DNA of 64,000 nt from Adineta steineri (Eukaryota > Rotifera > Eurotatoria > Adinetida > Adinetidae): positions 1 to 64,000 of the forward strand of contig CAJNOI010000092.1 of assembly GCA_905250115.1 (NCBI GenBank), written 5' to 3'. A program made the translations under genes and the position numbers. A model generated the notes under the pieces. The model made no database searches and was not told where the DNA came from. It saw nothing but the letters and a program-made list of their open reading frames with translations. Positions 1 through 11,740 of this stretch are shown one piece after another (positions within the stretch are counted from its first letter, which is position 1; each line of letters opens with the position of its first letter).

Positions 1-955
1 TCTGCTGCAAAACCCATCCATTCTCTTACAGGTTTCACTGCAAAACCTATCCATTCTCTCACATAATCTATTCCAACTTTATCTCCACTTCAGCTCAGGC
101 CTGAAAAACCGTACGCTCCACGGTAAAGTTGCTCATCTCTCGTCAATACATTCACGATTGCGATAAAGTTTGATAGTTCAGTCACGTTCGTGTCGGGACG
201 AGTATCTTCCTTCGCACTTACCTTTATGTCCGTGTTAGACATGCATATCAGGATGAAAATGTAGTAGTAGATGAATACTTTAAAAGTCGGTAGTAACTGA
301 TTAATCTAAATCGGCCGGAATTGCAGCTACCTCCCGTTTCTTGCCGTCCTTGCTCATGCCAACTCATTCTCGAGTTTTCTGTGGATCTAAGACAGTGCAT
401 TGGCAGGTTTGGTAATGACAAATCACGGAGAACCACCTGCTGTAAAGTTTTGCCAAAGTTCCCCTCGTCACAACTACCATCTGAGACGCCAACCCCATAT
501 AGACCTTCCCCTGAATCCAGGAAAGCAGTGTGGGAAGTTTAGTGACCGTAGCTATTACAGGAACTGAGTGCATAGTGAATAAACAAACATTCTTCTTTAT
601 ACATAGATTCACACTCACCGACACCTTTATCCTCGGATGCATATCGAATTATTACATTCAGAGGATGGAATTATCAATCGAACGATAGAAGACGATCGAA
701 CGCACGAAATCACCGTTTTATTGATGTATATATGAATATATATACGATGACAAACACAAGCTTTTATAGATGCGATACAACAAAGAAGAAGCAGAAAGAG
801 ACCAAGCTATTCAGAATATGAACGAAACAAATACTGTTATCAACATCGAGTTTTGAAGAAATTAATTATTCAACGAGGAGAAATTACAAATTAAAATAAG
901 ATTATTGATGATATATCGAGCTGTAACATACGCTAGTTATGATTCGAAGTAAAAA
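1..955. other. No gene recognised
   Basis: Several open frames of 60-90 codons overlap on both strands around 250-640, but none shows a recognisable domain, a splice-consistent extension or a paralogue in the window. A motif of about 26 bp (ctgcaaaaccyatccattc) occurs twice in tandem in the first 62 bases. The stretch may hold the end of a gene lying outside the window, but I cannot support one. Confidence 0.4.
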
Positions 956-2403
956 TTAATATCGTAGAGCACTTGTCTCAGGACATTCAGTAGCTTCCAT
1001 CTCTAATGAATCTACAGGTTGGATAACGTTTCTTCGTGTCTTTCGATATTTATATACTTTATCTATGATTCGAATTATTGTAGGGCAAATCCATTTTAAA
1101 ATGATCGTCAAACCACCTTGTAGACTAAGTAGAAGTGTTATTGTATGGAATACATTGAAATTTTCGGTAAATGTATATGAACACAATAAAGGTAAGCATT
1201 GTTTGAAATAAAGTGAATAGTTCGTCGTTGTTGCCCATTCTTCAATGAATAGATTATGAACAAGTTCAGTAATTGAAGTATTAACAGCGAATCGACTAGT
1301 TATTGAAGAAAGATGAGTGACATTGCTCGTATAGTTAGTATATTCTTCAATTAGATCAATACATGATTGATTATAGAAACATTCAAGAGTGGAAACGAGC
1401 AATGATTCACTTGGTGTACAGCCTATTTTCAAACCTTCGATTGAAATAGTTTCAAAAGAATTTGTTTTGATAAATCTCGCTTGACTTGTACAATTTGAAT
1501 ATAGCCCACAGGAACATTCATCGTCATAAAATACGGCTTCAGTAAGTGCATATATAAAGACGTGTCTTTCCCAGGGATTAATATATTTGAAATTCGTTCC
1601 ATAGGTGGATATAAACGCATTTCCATCATTAACACTGCGAATTAAAGAGAAAATACGAGCGAATACTGAAGGAGTATTCAATCTACTTTCGTTGATTAAC
1701 AAATTTAAACGTTCATGGAAATTTTTTTCCGATAAAAGTTCAGCAGTAATGAATAAAGAAGATAAAAATTGTTTTATAGAATTGTTCACTGATTCAATGG
1801 AAAGTTGACATAATCCTTGAAGAAATTGTAAATGAGCAGAAAGAAAACGACGATAATCGTTTTGTGCATATGTAGAGAGATCAGGAACCAAACCAGCTGT
1901 AAGATTAATTCGCCATTGATCCGAAACAAATGGACTCAAACAGATCTAGAATTAATGAAAATGAAATAGAAAAAGAAAGAAAATTCTTTTCTTACTTCAT
2001 GAAATACTGCTTCAATATTAACAAATGAATTAAATGTTGATGCAATTATTGAACAAGAACATGAAAGTTTATTTGCATGGTCATGTTTGAGTTGATTGTA
2101 AAGTTCGAAAGATGGTCTATTAAATGTGTTTGTCAAAGTTGGAACTTGAACGATATTATATACGGCAAGAAGAGCAACACTAGATATGAGCGTTATGATG
2201 TAGAGACGAGTAGCCCATTGACCGAGACGTTTAGCTGTCATTTGGTCAACATCACTACCAAAATCTCGTATAGAAAATATGTTTAGATTAATCATGGTTT
2301 TGTACAATAGAATGGCCGCATTTCGTATGATTGTCTTCAGTCGATCACACAAGTTCCGATAAACTATATATAGAAAGATAAATGTAATTTTCTGTTGCAT
2401 CAA
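956..2403 (-). CDS. Two-pass membrane protein, tandem paralogue A
   Basis: Two coding exons, 2403-1996 and 1945-956, flank a 50-nt GT-AG intron and give about 465 aa in phase. The protein has a cytosolic N-terminus, a membrane segment (RLYIITLISSVALLAVYNI), a large ectodomain with several N-x-S/T sites and paired cysteines, and a C-terminal membrane segment followed by a basic tail. Family marks shared with the two genes upstream are a CSCS motif, FHE..CLSPFVSDQW, the block GCTPSESLLVSTLECFY and FIEEW near the C-terminal membrane segment. I know this only as an uncharacterised family that is abundant in bdelloids; no enzymatic motif is visible and the function is unknown. The start is uncertain, because an acceptor-like TATATATAG lies just downstream of the first ATG and an upstream exon is possible. 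It is the last of three head-to-tail copies. Confidence 0.75.
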
Positions 2404-2786
2404 TAAATAAATGTAATGCTTAGATGATTATAGTAGTGTTAAGTAAGAAAGTTGAATTCAAGTTTCAAGTATTACATATACGAAATCTCAATGAACAAAC
2501 AAGTTAGTATTTCCGTTTTCTATGAGATAGGAATGGTTCGTACTTTTGTAGAACCAAATCGCGTTCATTTATCTTATATATTCAAACTGTTTTCAATTGA
2601 CGAGAAATTTTATGATGTAGATGTAAAAATCAAGTTTTATCAATGAAGTTTTTAGGAAGATATGATCTAATCAAAAACTAAAATATAACAATAAGAATAC
2701 GACTACTGCTAAACTGATTAAAAAAAAAATTTTCATTCTCATCTTTGATTATCAATCAGTAAGTATTATCACAGAGTGCGAGAAAA
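2404..2786. other. Intergenic spacer between paralogues A and B
   Basis: AT-rich spacer between the start of gene A and the stop of gene B. It contains short A runs but no recognisable element or RNA. A promoter for gene A presumably lies here, but no motif is clear. Confidence 0.4.
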
Positions 2787-3433
2787 TTATACATTACCAC
2801 GTCGTTGCTCTTCTTGTCGATTTTTATGTCTTTTGATAATTATAGATAATAATTTAAAAATAATTTTGACGAGAAGAGGTGTAATTAATTTTAATGCAAC
2901 TGTAAGACCAGCAATCACAGATATCATTTTTATTGTCAGGGTTAAAATAGTTTCTTTACGAATATTTTGAGAATAAGTACAATATTTCGGTGCACATAGT
3001 TTATAAAAATTTTCGTATGTAGAAATTGGATTCCATTGTTCAATCATCAACTTTTTAAGTATCATTCCAACTGAAGTGTTTGGAGTATATTGGCTCGATG
3101 CCGAATTATGAACGAGAGGATGAACATCAGCCCATAATGAAGTATTTGTATTGGTTAAATATGCTTCTTTTACGTAATTCATTAGAATTGAAAAACAGTC
3201 AACATCTGTGTATAAACATTCGAGTGTTGAGCGTAAAAGAGAATCAATAGCATAACAGCTGGCGATCGAGCCTGGCACAACGTAAGCGAGATAATATTCA
3301 TTTGACGTTCCTTTCTTTTGAATAATGACGCTCGGTGTTTGACAATCAGGATTAGTCCCACAAATACAAGTGATCGAATTAAAATACATATTGCGAATTT
3401 CAGTCAAATGTAATGTCAGCTGATAAGAAAAAA

Positions 3434-3476
<43 letters not shown>

Positions 3477-5799
3477 TTTATTTAGTTAATCGAGGGTGAG
3501 TGAGAGAGTGCGGATGTATATGGGTGTGGCTGTGTACATAACAAAAACAATACCCATATCCTCACCCATACCTTCAAGATCTTGTATCGACTCATTCTTT
3601 TTCATAATTGACGCATTTTGTTTAGAGCAATCTCTTGTTTTTTTCACAATTCAAGAAAGTATAAGGAATATTATTTTCAAAGATGTAGGAAGTTAGAGAT
3701 ATGTTTTCTTTCAAAATATGAAAAAGTAGAAGACAACTGCTTTCAAAAATCGGAGTAAGCTATGTAACGAAGTTTGTCGAAAATGGAAAATATGCTTCTT
3801 CTCTCCTCTGATAAGCTTGTCCTGGCCATGAACGAACTGTTACTTATAAATTCGAAAATATCTCGTATAATATCACTAGTACTGAGAATGAGAAATACTC
3901 TTATATTTTCGAGAAAGACTTACATGCGATGAATACTTATTGGTAGTTACATTTAGTGTTACATTTACACGTATATTCGGATTCACGATATATTTTACAT
4001 CTTTGATAAGTGCGGCAGAAGGTTGATCGACTTGAAGAAGGAGACGCTCTGTTTCTACAAGAACACTAAAATAGCTGGTTGTCGACTGGAGTAGTTGAGT
4101 GAATGTATGATTGAAATATGCATTGAAATTATCCTCACTGAGTAAATTTGATACTGCAAAGGATTGATAGATAAACCGATGAATAGCACTTTCGATTGTT
4201 CTATTAGCCAATTGACAAAGATTCGACAATAATTGAAATTGTGAACTACCGTGATGACGCCAATCTGCTACCTAATGGAAAATTTCATAATTATATATCT
4301 CGACTAGGATTCAAGATGTAGACAAGTGAGTAGAGTTTGAAAATGTAGATACAAAATACTTTAGTCATCGTGTTCCGCAACCTATAAATATATTTTTGAT
4401 ACAGACATGTACAATGTTATTAGCCCTACTACTATCGGACTGGATCGTATTAGGTCCTTACTCAAAATTCAGAATTGTGGTGTTTTGAAGTCGCTAGCAT
4501 CTCTTATGAATTGATCTATTTACTTTGTCTACCATGACAAGTCTCTGATATGATATCATGATCTTACTAGCCAATAAATATAAAACAAGAAGAAGAAGCA
4601 AGTAAGACATCTTCAATCCATAATTAGATGAATCATCTACCATCCCAACTAGGTTGCTAAACATCACCTCAAATACATGTTTTTTTAATTTTTGTTGCAT
4701 ACTGAATACTTGTAATGATATAGAAAATAAATGAATACCTTTTTAAATTCAACAACATAGATCAATTCATCAGAAATACTTATAATGGCTTCAAAACACC
4801 ACGAAATAATAAAATGTTTCTAATAGATTTTCAAATTTTTGAGCATGAGTCAAAAATGACTTACGCCAGTAATACTAGAGTTATGAGAAAAGAATAATCA
4901 TATGATAAATTATATTGCCAATACGTAGAAATAGGTTATATAGGATTGTTTAAAAAAACATAATCTTCTTCCAAGAATATTTATCGATGATGTCAATTTC
5001 TAGTAACAATTCAACGAATTCAGAGCTATCATTAAATAAATTTCACTAATTGATTCTGATCATATAAATTTCAGTTGAAATCTAATAACAACTCTTAAAA
5101 CATAAATTTTCAAGATCTGTTCACATCTTTATATGAAATCTTTCTTTAGAGATTTTTACTTACAAAATTGATATTTAAAAAATTTTTAGAAAATACGCTA
5201 TTTTTTAATACAGAAATCCAACGATCTGAAACAAAATCACTTGAACACACTTGATGTAAAGATGGAGATAATGAGATAAATGTATGATAAGGTATTAAAG
5301 TTGTAGAACAGGGACATATTAGTGTATTCGAATTTAATCTTTCCAAATTGTTGTAGTCGATAAGCGATGGATTCCATACTTTTACTGTATCTAATTTAGT
5401 ACTTAGCCAAGTAATAAGAAGAAAAGTAAAAAATGAACCTAATAATAAAGAGAGATAAATAAATATATTAATATTTTGAGGATGTGTATAGATGTCAACT
5501 TGGAAGAATTAAACTATGTTATGTACTATCTACACTCTTCCAAACTGGATTTGATGTATGCTCGTGCATCAATAGTCACACTCTCACTTATATCTGCGTT
5601 TACGAGCAATTATACTTTATAAATAATATATAAATAAATCATCATTTCTAGCTTGCAGTTACTTTTTTTTGCTATTAGCAACATTTGAGATATATGAAAT
5701 AAAAGTAACCATACCGAGTAATAGGATTATATAGACACGCGTGAAAATCTTCTGTTGTTTGATATTGTTTTCTGTTCGTTCTTCAACTTTCTTAAACAT
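2787..5799 (-). CDS. Two-pass membrane protein, tandem paralogue B
   Basis: Four exons keep phase: 5799-5715, 5438-5164, 4271-3924 and 3419-2787, giving 446 aa. The first splice falls inside the N-terminal membrane segment (IFTRVYIILLLG then SFFTFLLITWLS), at the same place and phase as in gene C. The ectodomain carries CPCSTTLIPYHTFIS, the motif HQVCSSDFVSDRW, N-glycosylation sites and a SLLRSTLECLY block. A second membrane segment (ISVIAGLTVALKLITPLL) and a basic tail end the protein. Function unknown, same family as A and C. The introns are uneven: 276, 892 and 504 nt. The 892-nt intron holds a TIR element (4477-4802); the 504-nt intron holds a (TA)n run and a telomere-like inverted repeat. 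An open frame extends upstream of the chosen ATG to an acceptor-like TTTTTAG near 5857, so a further 5' exon is possible. Confidence 0.75.
3434..3473. repeat. (TA)n microsatellite
   Basis: About 40 bp of nearly perfect TA dinucleotides in the last intron of paralogue B, next to its 3' splice site. Confidence 0.9.
3492..3578. repeat. Telomere-like inverted-repeat element in intron
   Basis: The left arm is rich in GAGGGTGAGTG/GGGTGTGG and the right arm reads ACCCATA..CTCACCCATACCTTCAAG. It is a diverged member of the dispersed family described under findings, within an intron of paralogue B. Confidence 0.6.
4477..4802. mobile_element. Non-autonomous TIR element (MITE-like) in intron
   Basis: GTGGTGTTTTGAAG at 4477 faces its inverted copy CTTCAAAACACCAC ending at 4802. 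Further in, ATGAATTGATCTAT on the left faces ATAGATCAATTCAT on the right, so the imperfect terminal inverted repeats are about 40-45 bp long. No transposase is encoded. A 68-codon frame on the minus strand inside it is probably chance. The target duplication is not clear. It sits in the 892-nt intron of paralogue B. Confidence 0.65.
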
Positions 5800-5889
5800 G
5801 TTTAGTCGTTTAATCAACTGAACGAATTTACGTATGTTTGCATTTTGTCGTACTAAAAATAATTTAGGATAAGATATTTCTTGTTATAT

Positions 5890-8800
5890 TTATAATACAA
5901 AGAAATCAATACTTGTAATTCTTAGATCTTGTTTCAGTTTCCAAGAAATTTTGATCAAAAATGGTGTAATCAAACGAAGTATGATAATCAGACCACTATA
6001 GAGACTGATAAAAAGATTGATCGTATAGGACAAATTGCTTTGATCTATCTTTATATATGTACAGAATGAGGGAGTACAATCACTGAAATACTTTGAATAA
6101 TTTATTTGTGTTGACTGTTCTTCAATGAAAAGATTAATAAAATGATCATGTACAGAAACATGTTGCTGTTTTGATATGAGAACAGATCCACTCCAGTTGA
6201 CGTTCATCTAGACAAAAGAAATATATAAAAAAATCATTGAATTATACTATACACACTTCATTCAGAGATGGAATATAACGGATCAATAACTCAATGCATT
6301 TAATATCATAGAAACAATCGAGTGTGTTTTGTAAAATACCTTCAAAAGGTGTACATCCAGCAAAGAATCCTTTAACAGGAGTGAGACCTGGTACAGCTGG
6401 CTCGCAGGTTATATCTTGCATAGGTGCACCATCATCTGACGCTGGAAGGAATCCACCTTGAATAATTGGATTTCCAATACCGCACGTTTCTCTTTTTATA
6501 TTTCCAATATCATTACTATCACGTTGACAATATGTTATTTGGGCTCCAAATATATCAACCTTGAATTTAACACCAGAAACCAAAACCATTGTATTTGTAT
6601 TAAGACTTGATATTAAAGTGTTTCCTTGATTGGTTGCTCTGAGATAGTTTAAGAGGGAAATAATTTGATTAATTGAAGTGTTGTGAAAGAATTCAACAGT
6701 AGCGTTCACTACTGATTCAACTTGCGTTTCAGGCAAAAGAGAAATAGTGATAAACTCATTATTTTTCAGTTCATTTTGATTTTGTAAAACTGTCATTTGA
6801 GAGAGTAAACAGAGACTAGAAAGAAGTTTGAACTAAATAGAAAGAAGCAAAGTCATAATAAGCATTATTCTAAATAAAATAGAAGGTATATTATTTTCAT
6901 AAATAAAAATTTGTTCTTTTTTATGTCGCCTCAATGGCTTCATACCTTAATGATTTTTTGGAGTCTTATGAGCTAAATTAATATTTCAACAAAACTAACA
7001 ATGATTAAAAACAATCAAGACTTTATCAACGAAGATAATCGTTTCGAAAAGCTTTTCAACGTTATCGCTTCAAAATAAAAAATGTAAAACTCAAATATTC
7101 TACATACATAAAGTATATCTTAAACAAATCATATTTATGGACTTTTTAATTCAGTTCGTCTTCCCCTCGTCTCACCCAGTTGTTTGCGAGAATGTAATTA
7201 TTCACCACTAAAGCATCTCACTCGATTGTCAAAAGCAGATTCAAAGATTTAGCGTAAGCCAATATCAGAATGAATTTTTGACTACGATTTTCATGTCAAT
7301 CTACTCATTAACGACTTCTTTTCTACTTTCTCGCCATGCAACCTTACACTTGAGGAATTGTTGTCTCCTCTTTCATCACTAAGGGCAGCTATATTTTTAC
7401 GACTATTGCTCTGCTCCTCTCGTAACCACAAGAATTTATGTATTAATACTAGTTCCTCACTACTAAGTTTCTATTAAATATGAGATCAGTGAGACGTGAG
7501 AGGTCTGAAATCCTCAAGTTTTTATTTTTATTCAGAATTTTATGTTCAAAACATATATGGGCTTTACAAAAGATTATTTGAACTTAGCATATTTGAACAG
7601 TTTAAGAAAAAAAGCCACAGTTCATATGATTTGCTTCTATCTTTTGCAGTATGCGGAGTTGAAACTAGCGAAGTTATAACTTTCAATTTAATTAGCTTTT
7701 CAACATTTTTGAGTAAATTTAGTTGAATGAAAGCTATAATCACTTTGCTTTAATGACATGTTTCATCAGAATGAATATATCGTAATATGTATGAAACTCA
7801 AGATCAATGTGGATATTATAATCAGCACATTGTTATGCTCAATTGTGTATCCATACCTTCGTACATACCATACAAAATACATTTCTCTTTTGTGAATTTG
7901 TTAATTTATACACTCAAGTCAAGCTTAGTTTAAATAAAGAACAAGGTTTCTTAAAAAAAGATTGTCTTACCTGAGAACTAGCCGTTGTTCGAAAATCAAA
8001 TGAAACATATTTAGTTGCATTTGATAGGTACAGTGCTTCAATCCATCGTTGGCTAACGAAAATACTCGAACAAACAGGATGAAATGTAAATTCTTGCGAA
8101 ACGAAATTCTTATAGGGCACCATAGTTGTTGAACATGGACATAAAAGAGTTTCATTATATTTCCGATAAAGTTGATCAAAGATAAAAGGAGTAATAGGTG
8201 AAATAGTTATCATTCGAGCTTGTGGATTTCTCAAACCAACATACAAAAGAACATAGAGGGACACTAAAATGATACAAAGAACATTTCGAATTCTTGAAAT
8301 CCATTAAGTCGTTTCTAGGGATGTACTGAGCCCGAACCTCTCGGGCTCGGCCAGGGCTTGGGATCATAAGCGGCGCAGCTTCAGTTTTTTAGGGGACGCA
8401 ATAAACTTTTAGATAAGATTGCATAGTGTACACCCCTCCACGTACTGATGGATTTTCCACACGGGTGGCGCAATTTCAAATTTTCAGGGGATGCAATTGC
8501 TGGCCCGTTGCTTGCTGGTGCGCCGTCCATGCTTGGGATCGGTTAGGCTTGGCTTGGTCAGGGCTCGCGGTCGGTTAGGCTCGGTCTCTGTTAGACTCGA
8601 GGTCGGCCAGGCTCGGTCTCTGTTAGGCTCGTGGTTGGCCAGGCTCGGTCTCTGTTAGGCTCGAGGTCGGCCAGGCTCGGGTTCTGTTAGGCTCGGACTC
8701 TGTTAGGCTCGGGGTCAGCCAGGCTCGGGCTCTGTTAGGATCGGGTGTCAGAATGGGTGTGGGTGTGGGTGTAGGTGTGGAAGTGGATAGGTGTGGGTGA

Positions 8801-9607
8801 GAGTGAAAAGGATAGTACCCGCACATAACACACTCATACTCTTATTCTCACCCACACCCACACCCATCCTCAAACCCGAGCCTTGGCCGAGCCTCTCGGG
8901 CTCGGTATATCTCTAGTCGCTTCTCTTTGGATTGCAACTTAGAAAATCTCATTTAGAATTCTTTTAAAATTAATCTTTTTTTTCGTATACATTTAATTGA
9001 TGATATATTATTAAGCGTAACTTGAGGATGTAGATATGAGTAATATATCAATCTCTTACTCACATTCGCATTTACCCTTAAATATATGACAATCAAGACT
9101 CATTCAGACATATGAAACAATAAAAGAGTATAGATGGATATTATTTTCATCATTTCTCTCTTATTCTCTTAATAAGTATTTTCATCATTTTACTTTCAGT
9201 TTCCGAATGATGTGGAATAACTATACCGATCTCTATGTGTCGAACAGGCCTTTACTATTCTAACCTAAATAAAATCACACATATATACACATAGACTAGC
9301 TTTTCAGTTCTCTCATGTCGCCGGTCACTCTGCGAAAGAAGAAATATTTGATAGAACTAGTCTTCATATCTGTTTAATCACTACGTTTTATCAATAAACT
9401 GACGTCTAAAAATAAAAAAACTATGTTTTACTTGCCTATGAATAGAATACTATATAGCCATGTTGTTTGCTTTTGTTGTTTAAGTATTATTGGTGGGTCT
9501 TCTGGCTCATCATCATTATCATCATATTCGTTTTCTTCTAACATAAAAAGATTGTAGTTGCATAGTCGCTGGTATAGCCAACGAAATAAATCATTGAAAT
9601 GCATCAT
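5890..9607 (-). CDS. Two-pass membrane protein, tandem paralogue C
   Basis: Four exons are in phase: 9607-9436, 8263-7971, 6832-6257 and 6207-5890, giving 452 aa. The N-terminus (MMHFNDLFRWLYQRLCNYN, then an acidic EYDDNDDEPED stretch) leads into a membrane segment split by intron 1 (TTWLYSILFI then VSLYVLLYVGL). The ectodomain has CPCSTTMVPYKNFVS, FHPVCSSIFVSQRW and GCTPFEGILQNTLDCFY, and a longer Cys-containing insert than A and B. The C-terminal membrane segment is near SLYSGLIIILRLITPFLI. Intron 1 (1172 nt) begins with GCAAGT after ATAG, so it is best read as a GC-AG intron; only that donor joins the frames and matches paralogue B. Intron 1 carries the 598-bp GC-rich element, and intron 2 (1138 nt) carries nothing I recognise. 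A donor-like GAAAG/GTAAGT at 9768 and an acceptor near 9682 suggest a spliced 5' UTR. Function unknown. Confidence 0.75.
8317..8914. mobile_element. GC-rich TIR transposon with 10-bp target duplication
   Basis: The ends are AGGGATGTACTGAGCCCGA and, inverted, AGAGATATACCGAGCCCGA. They are flanked by agtcgtttct (8307-8316) and agtcgcttct (8915-8924), a 10-bp direct repeat with one mismatch. The body is an array of GTTAGGCTCGGKCTCTGTTAG and GGTCGGCCAGGCTCGG units plus a telomere-like inverted repeat, and is far more GC-rich than its surroundings. No coding capacity. A TSD of 9-10 bp would suit a Mutator-like non-autonomous element (inference). It lies in intron 1 of paralogue C. Confidence 0.7.
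8754..8873. repeat. Telomere-like inverted repeat nested in the GC-rich element
   Basis: The left arm is GGGTGTGGGTGTGGGTGTAGG and the right arm CTCACCCACACCCACACCC ATCCTCAAA. It is nested in, or forms part of, the 598-bp transposon. Confidence 0.7.
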
Positions 9608-10900
9608 GCAAGAAATGATTGAGGTTACTACGCAGATCTTTTGTTTGATGAATGCACTTGTAATTGAAATATCTTATTCTAGAAAAGAAATCATTGTTTT
9701 AAACATGTTAGCAACACTCGATGATAAGATTAACCCATAAATATTCAAATGATAACGATTTAAACTTACCTTTCTCTCTATCCTTTTCTTTTCTCTCGTT
9801 TTCTTCTTTACTTCTCTCTCTTCTTCCTCCTTCTTTACTTCTGTCTTTTTCCTTGACGAAAGAAAGATAAAATAAGAAGAAGAGAGGAAAAATGAAAGAG
9901 AATTTTCTCCTTTTCTTTCTCTCCTTCCCTCTGATACGTCTGGCACTCCAGTTTACAAGTGATCTTTTAAGTGTTATAATATTCAAATGCGTGCACTATA
10001 TATTTATAGATATTCCTCGGAATAACATATATATACATATGTAGAATTTAGTATAACGCCGCCACTTCTCGTGCTCTCTTTGAACAGCCTTCTAAAAAGT
10101 CTTTTTATTTTGAACGTTTGAAATCAAATGGTCATTCCAATAAACTCAAGCTTAATAAAAAAAACTTGATAAAATATCATCCAATACTAAAAGCTATCAG
10201 CAAAAAAGACTTGTACTTGAGGGTAAGGATGTGAGTGAGTCTAAAATAATATCTATACAGTCAAGATGAAATTCGTTTCATCCTAGGTCGTTTAAAAAAT
10301 AATACAATTCACTGTGAAGTAGCAATTGAACCTAATAAATAAAATCGAGTTCTAATATCAAGAATTATTATGACACCATCCAATTCATTTTTTGTCCTTG
10401 AAGTTCAGTCATGAACAACTATATATTAATTTTTAAAGAGTTTGTTCTCTAATGTCTGTCAAAGTAAAAGTCATGAAAGAAGGAAAAAAAGTAATAAAAG
10501 GCATAATAAAACTAAAAATATTTTTTGTAAAGAAATTTTACAAAAATATTTTGTTCACAAATAAAACGAAAACTGAGCAAAAAATGAGTTTGTAGAACAA
10601 AGTTAAGTATCTTAAAAGCATCCCTGATAGTATTTAATTGTAAAACACTCAAATTCATTGTGCTTCATTGATACTGCTGCTACAGAAACACTTTAGAGGC
10701 GGCTCACTATTGACGTCAAACATTATTGTGCCTACTCAATCATTTTCCTTTTTTAATTTCAAATCTCATAAAAGCATGCTTTTCCCATTACTTATTAGTC
10801 TCAGAGCAGTATGATTGATCCACTTGCTTATTGTAGAGTAAAATCACGCAAAAAAATCATTTCTTATCATTCAAAACGATTTGTTTTCGACAGGAGCGAA
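9608..10900. other. Gene-free stretch upstream of paralogue C
   Basis: Contains the probable spliced 5' leader of paralogue C near 9682-9768 and a striking pyrimidine/purine tract (separate entry). A one-armed telomere-like fragment (CTTGAGGGTAAGGATGTGAG) lies near 10216. The rest is AT-rich with no coding signal. Confidence 0.45.
9768..9935. repeat. Polypyrimidine/polypurine tract
   Basis: About 85 bp almost entirely C/T, then about 50 bp almost entirely A/G, then C/T again. The purine block can pair with either pyrimidine block, so the DNA could form hairpin or triplex structures. Open frames through it are only Lys/Glu/Arg or Ser/Phe/Leu low complexity. It lies just upstream of the possible 5' leader intron of paralogue C. 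Confidence 0.7.
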
Positions 10901-10939
10901 ATTTTTAGCATGGAATATCAAATATTCAGTCCAAACCAT

Positions 10940-11331
10940 CTTGAGAGTGTGGGTGCCCAGATCCACCAATTCCATACTCGGATCCGATCGGATCCTATGC
11001 CGGATTCTATCGGAGTTCAACGAACCGAAAAAATCCTATAGGATTCCGCGGTGTTTGGATTCTATCGGCTTTCATAGTTTCTAACAGACGAATCTAGACA
11101 GATCCGATAGGTGACCATACGGCCGTAATACAATATAGCTAAAAACACCACCCATCAAATTTGCAGCAAATGACTGGACATTTTCCGACGGAGTGCAATG
11201 CAAATTCGTCAACAGGAATTCTATTGGATTCTGTCGGGTGATCGGATGCAACGCTGGAACGGTTGACCTGGGTGCGCATGTTAATTAAAAGTAGAGACAC
11301 CCACACTCACACCCTCACCCACACCCTCAAG
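10940..11331. repeat. Long telomere-armed inverted-repeat element with GC-rich core
   Basis: Left arm CTTGAGAGTGTGGGTG at 10940. Right arm CACCCACACTCACACC plus CTCACCCACACCCTCAAG ends at 11331. The 350-bp core is made of diverged GGATTCTATCGG and GATCCGATCGG units, unlike the AT-rich flanks. It abuts the dispersed repeat that starts at 11332. Confidence 0.55.
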
Positions 11332-11740
11332 AAAGAATCCAAAGATATTCATAATATTTTATGAGAATTCATTAGAATCCTTTGTAGTCCACAGGAATTC
11401 AAAATGACTGGATTGTACCCTTTCCGCTTAACAAAATAACAAGAACGAATACAAAAAAAGCTTACTTCATTATCGAGTTATCGATCAAGACAAGCATGTG
11501 AAATTCCGATAGTACTTGCTTTTATGTATTGTATCATTTTACAATATTTTTCTCAACAACACTGACAGGAAATTTTTTCTATGAAACAATCGCATATATA
11601 CATGTGTGCAGCTTCGTTGATCTGAAGCACAAATTAAAATGCATACAAAGTAAAATTGTTTTGTTCCAATATAAAACTGAGACTTCGTGCGTGTAGGTGT
11701 TCTTTTTCATTCGCTACGACAGCATATGCATTGTCGGAAT

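Noticed and set aside
364-642. 92-codon minus-strand frame near the window start
   Set aside because: No domain, overlapping frames on the other strand are of equal quality, and there is no splice continuation.
4494-4700. 68-codon minus-strand frame with a hydrophobic segment between genes B and C, resembling an N-terminal exon
   Set aside because: It lies wholly inside the TIR element, and paralogue B already has an N-terminal exon at 5799-5715 that splices in phase.
9674-9986. Two Lys/Glu/Arg-rich frames on the minus strand
   Set aside because: They are translations of the purine-rich tract and have no complexity outside it.
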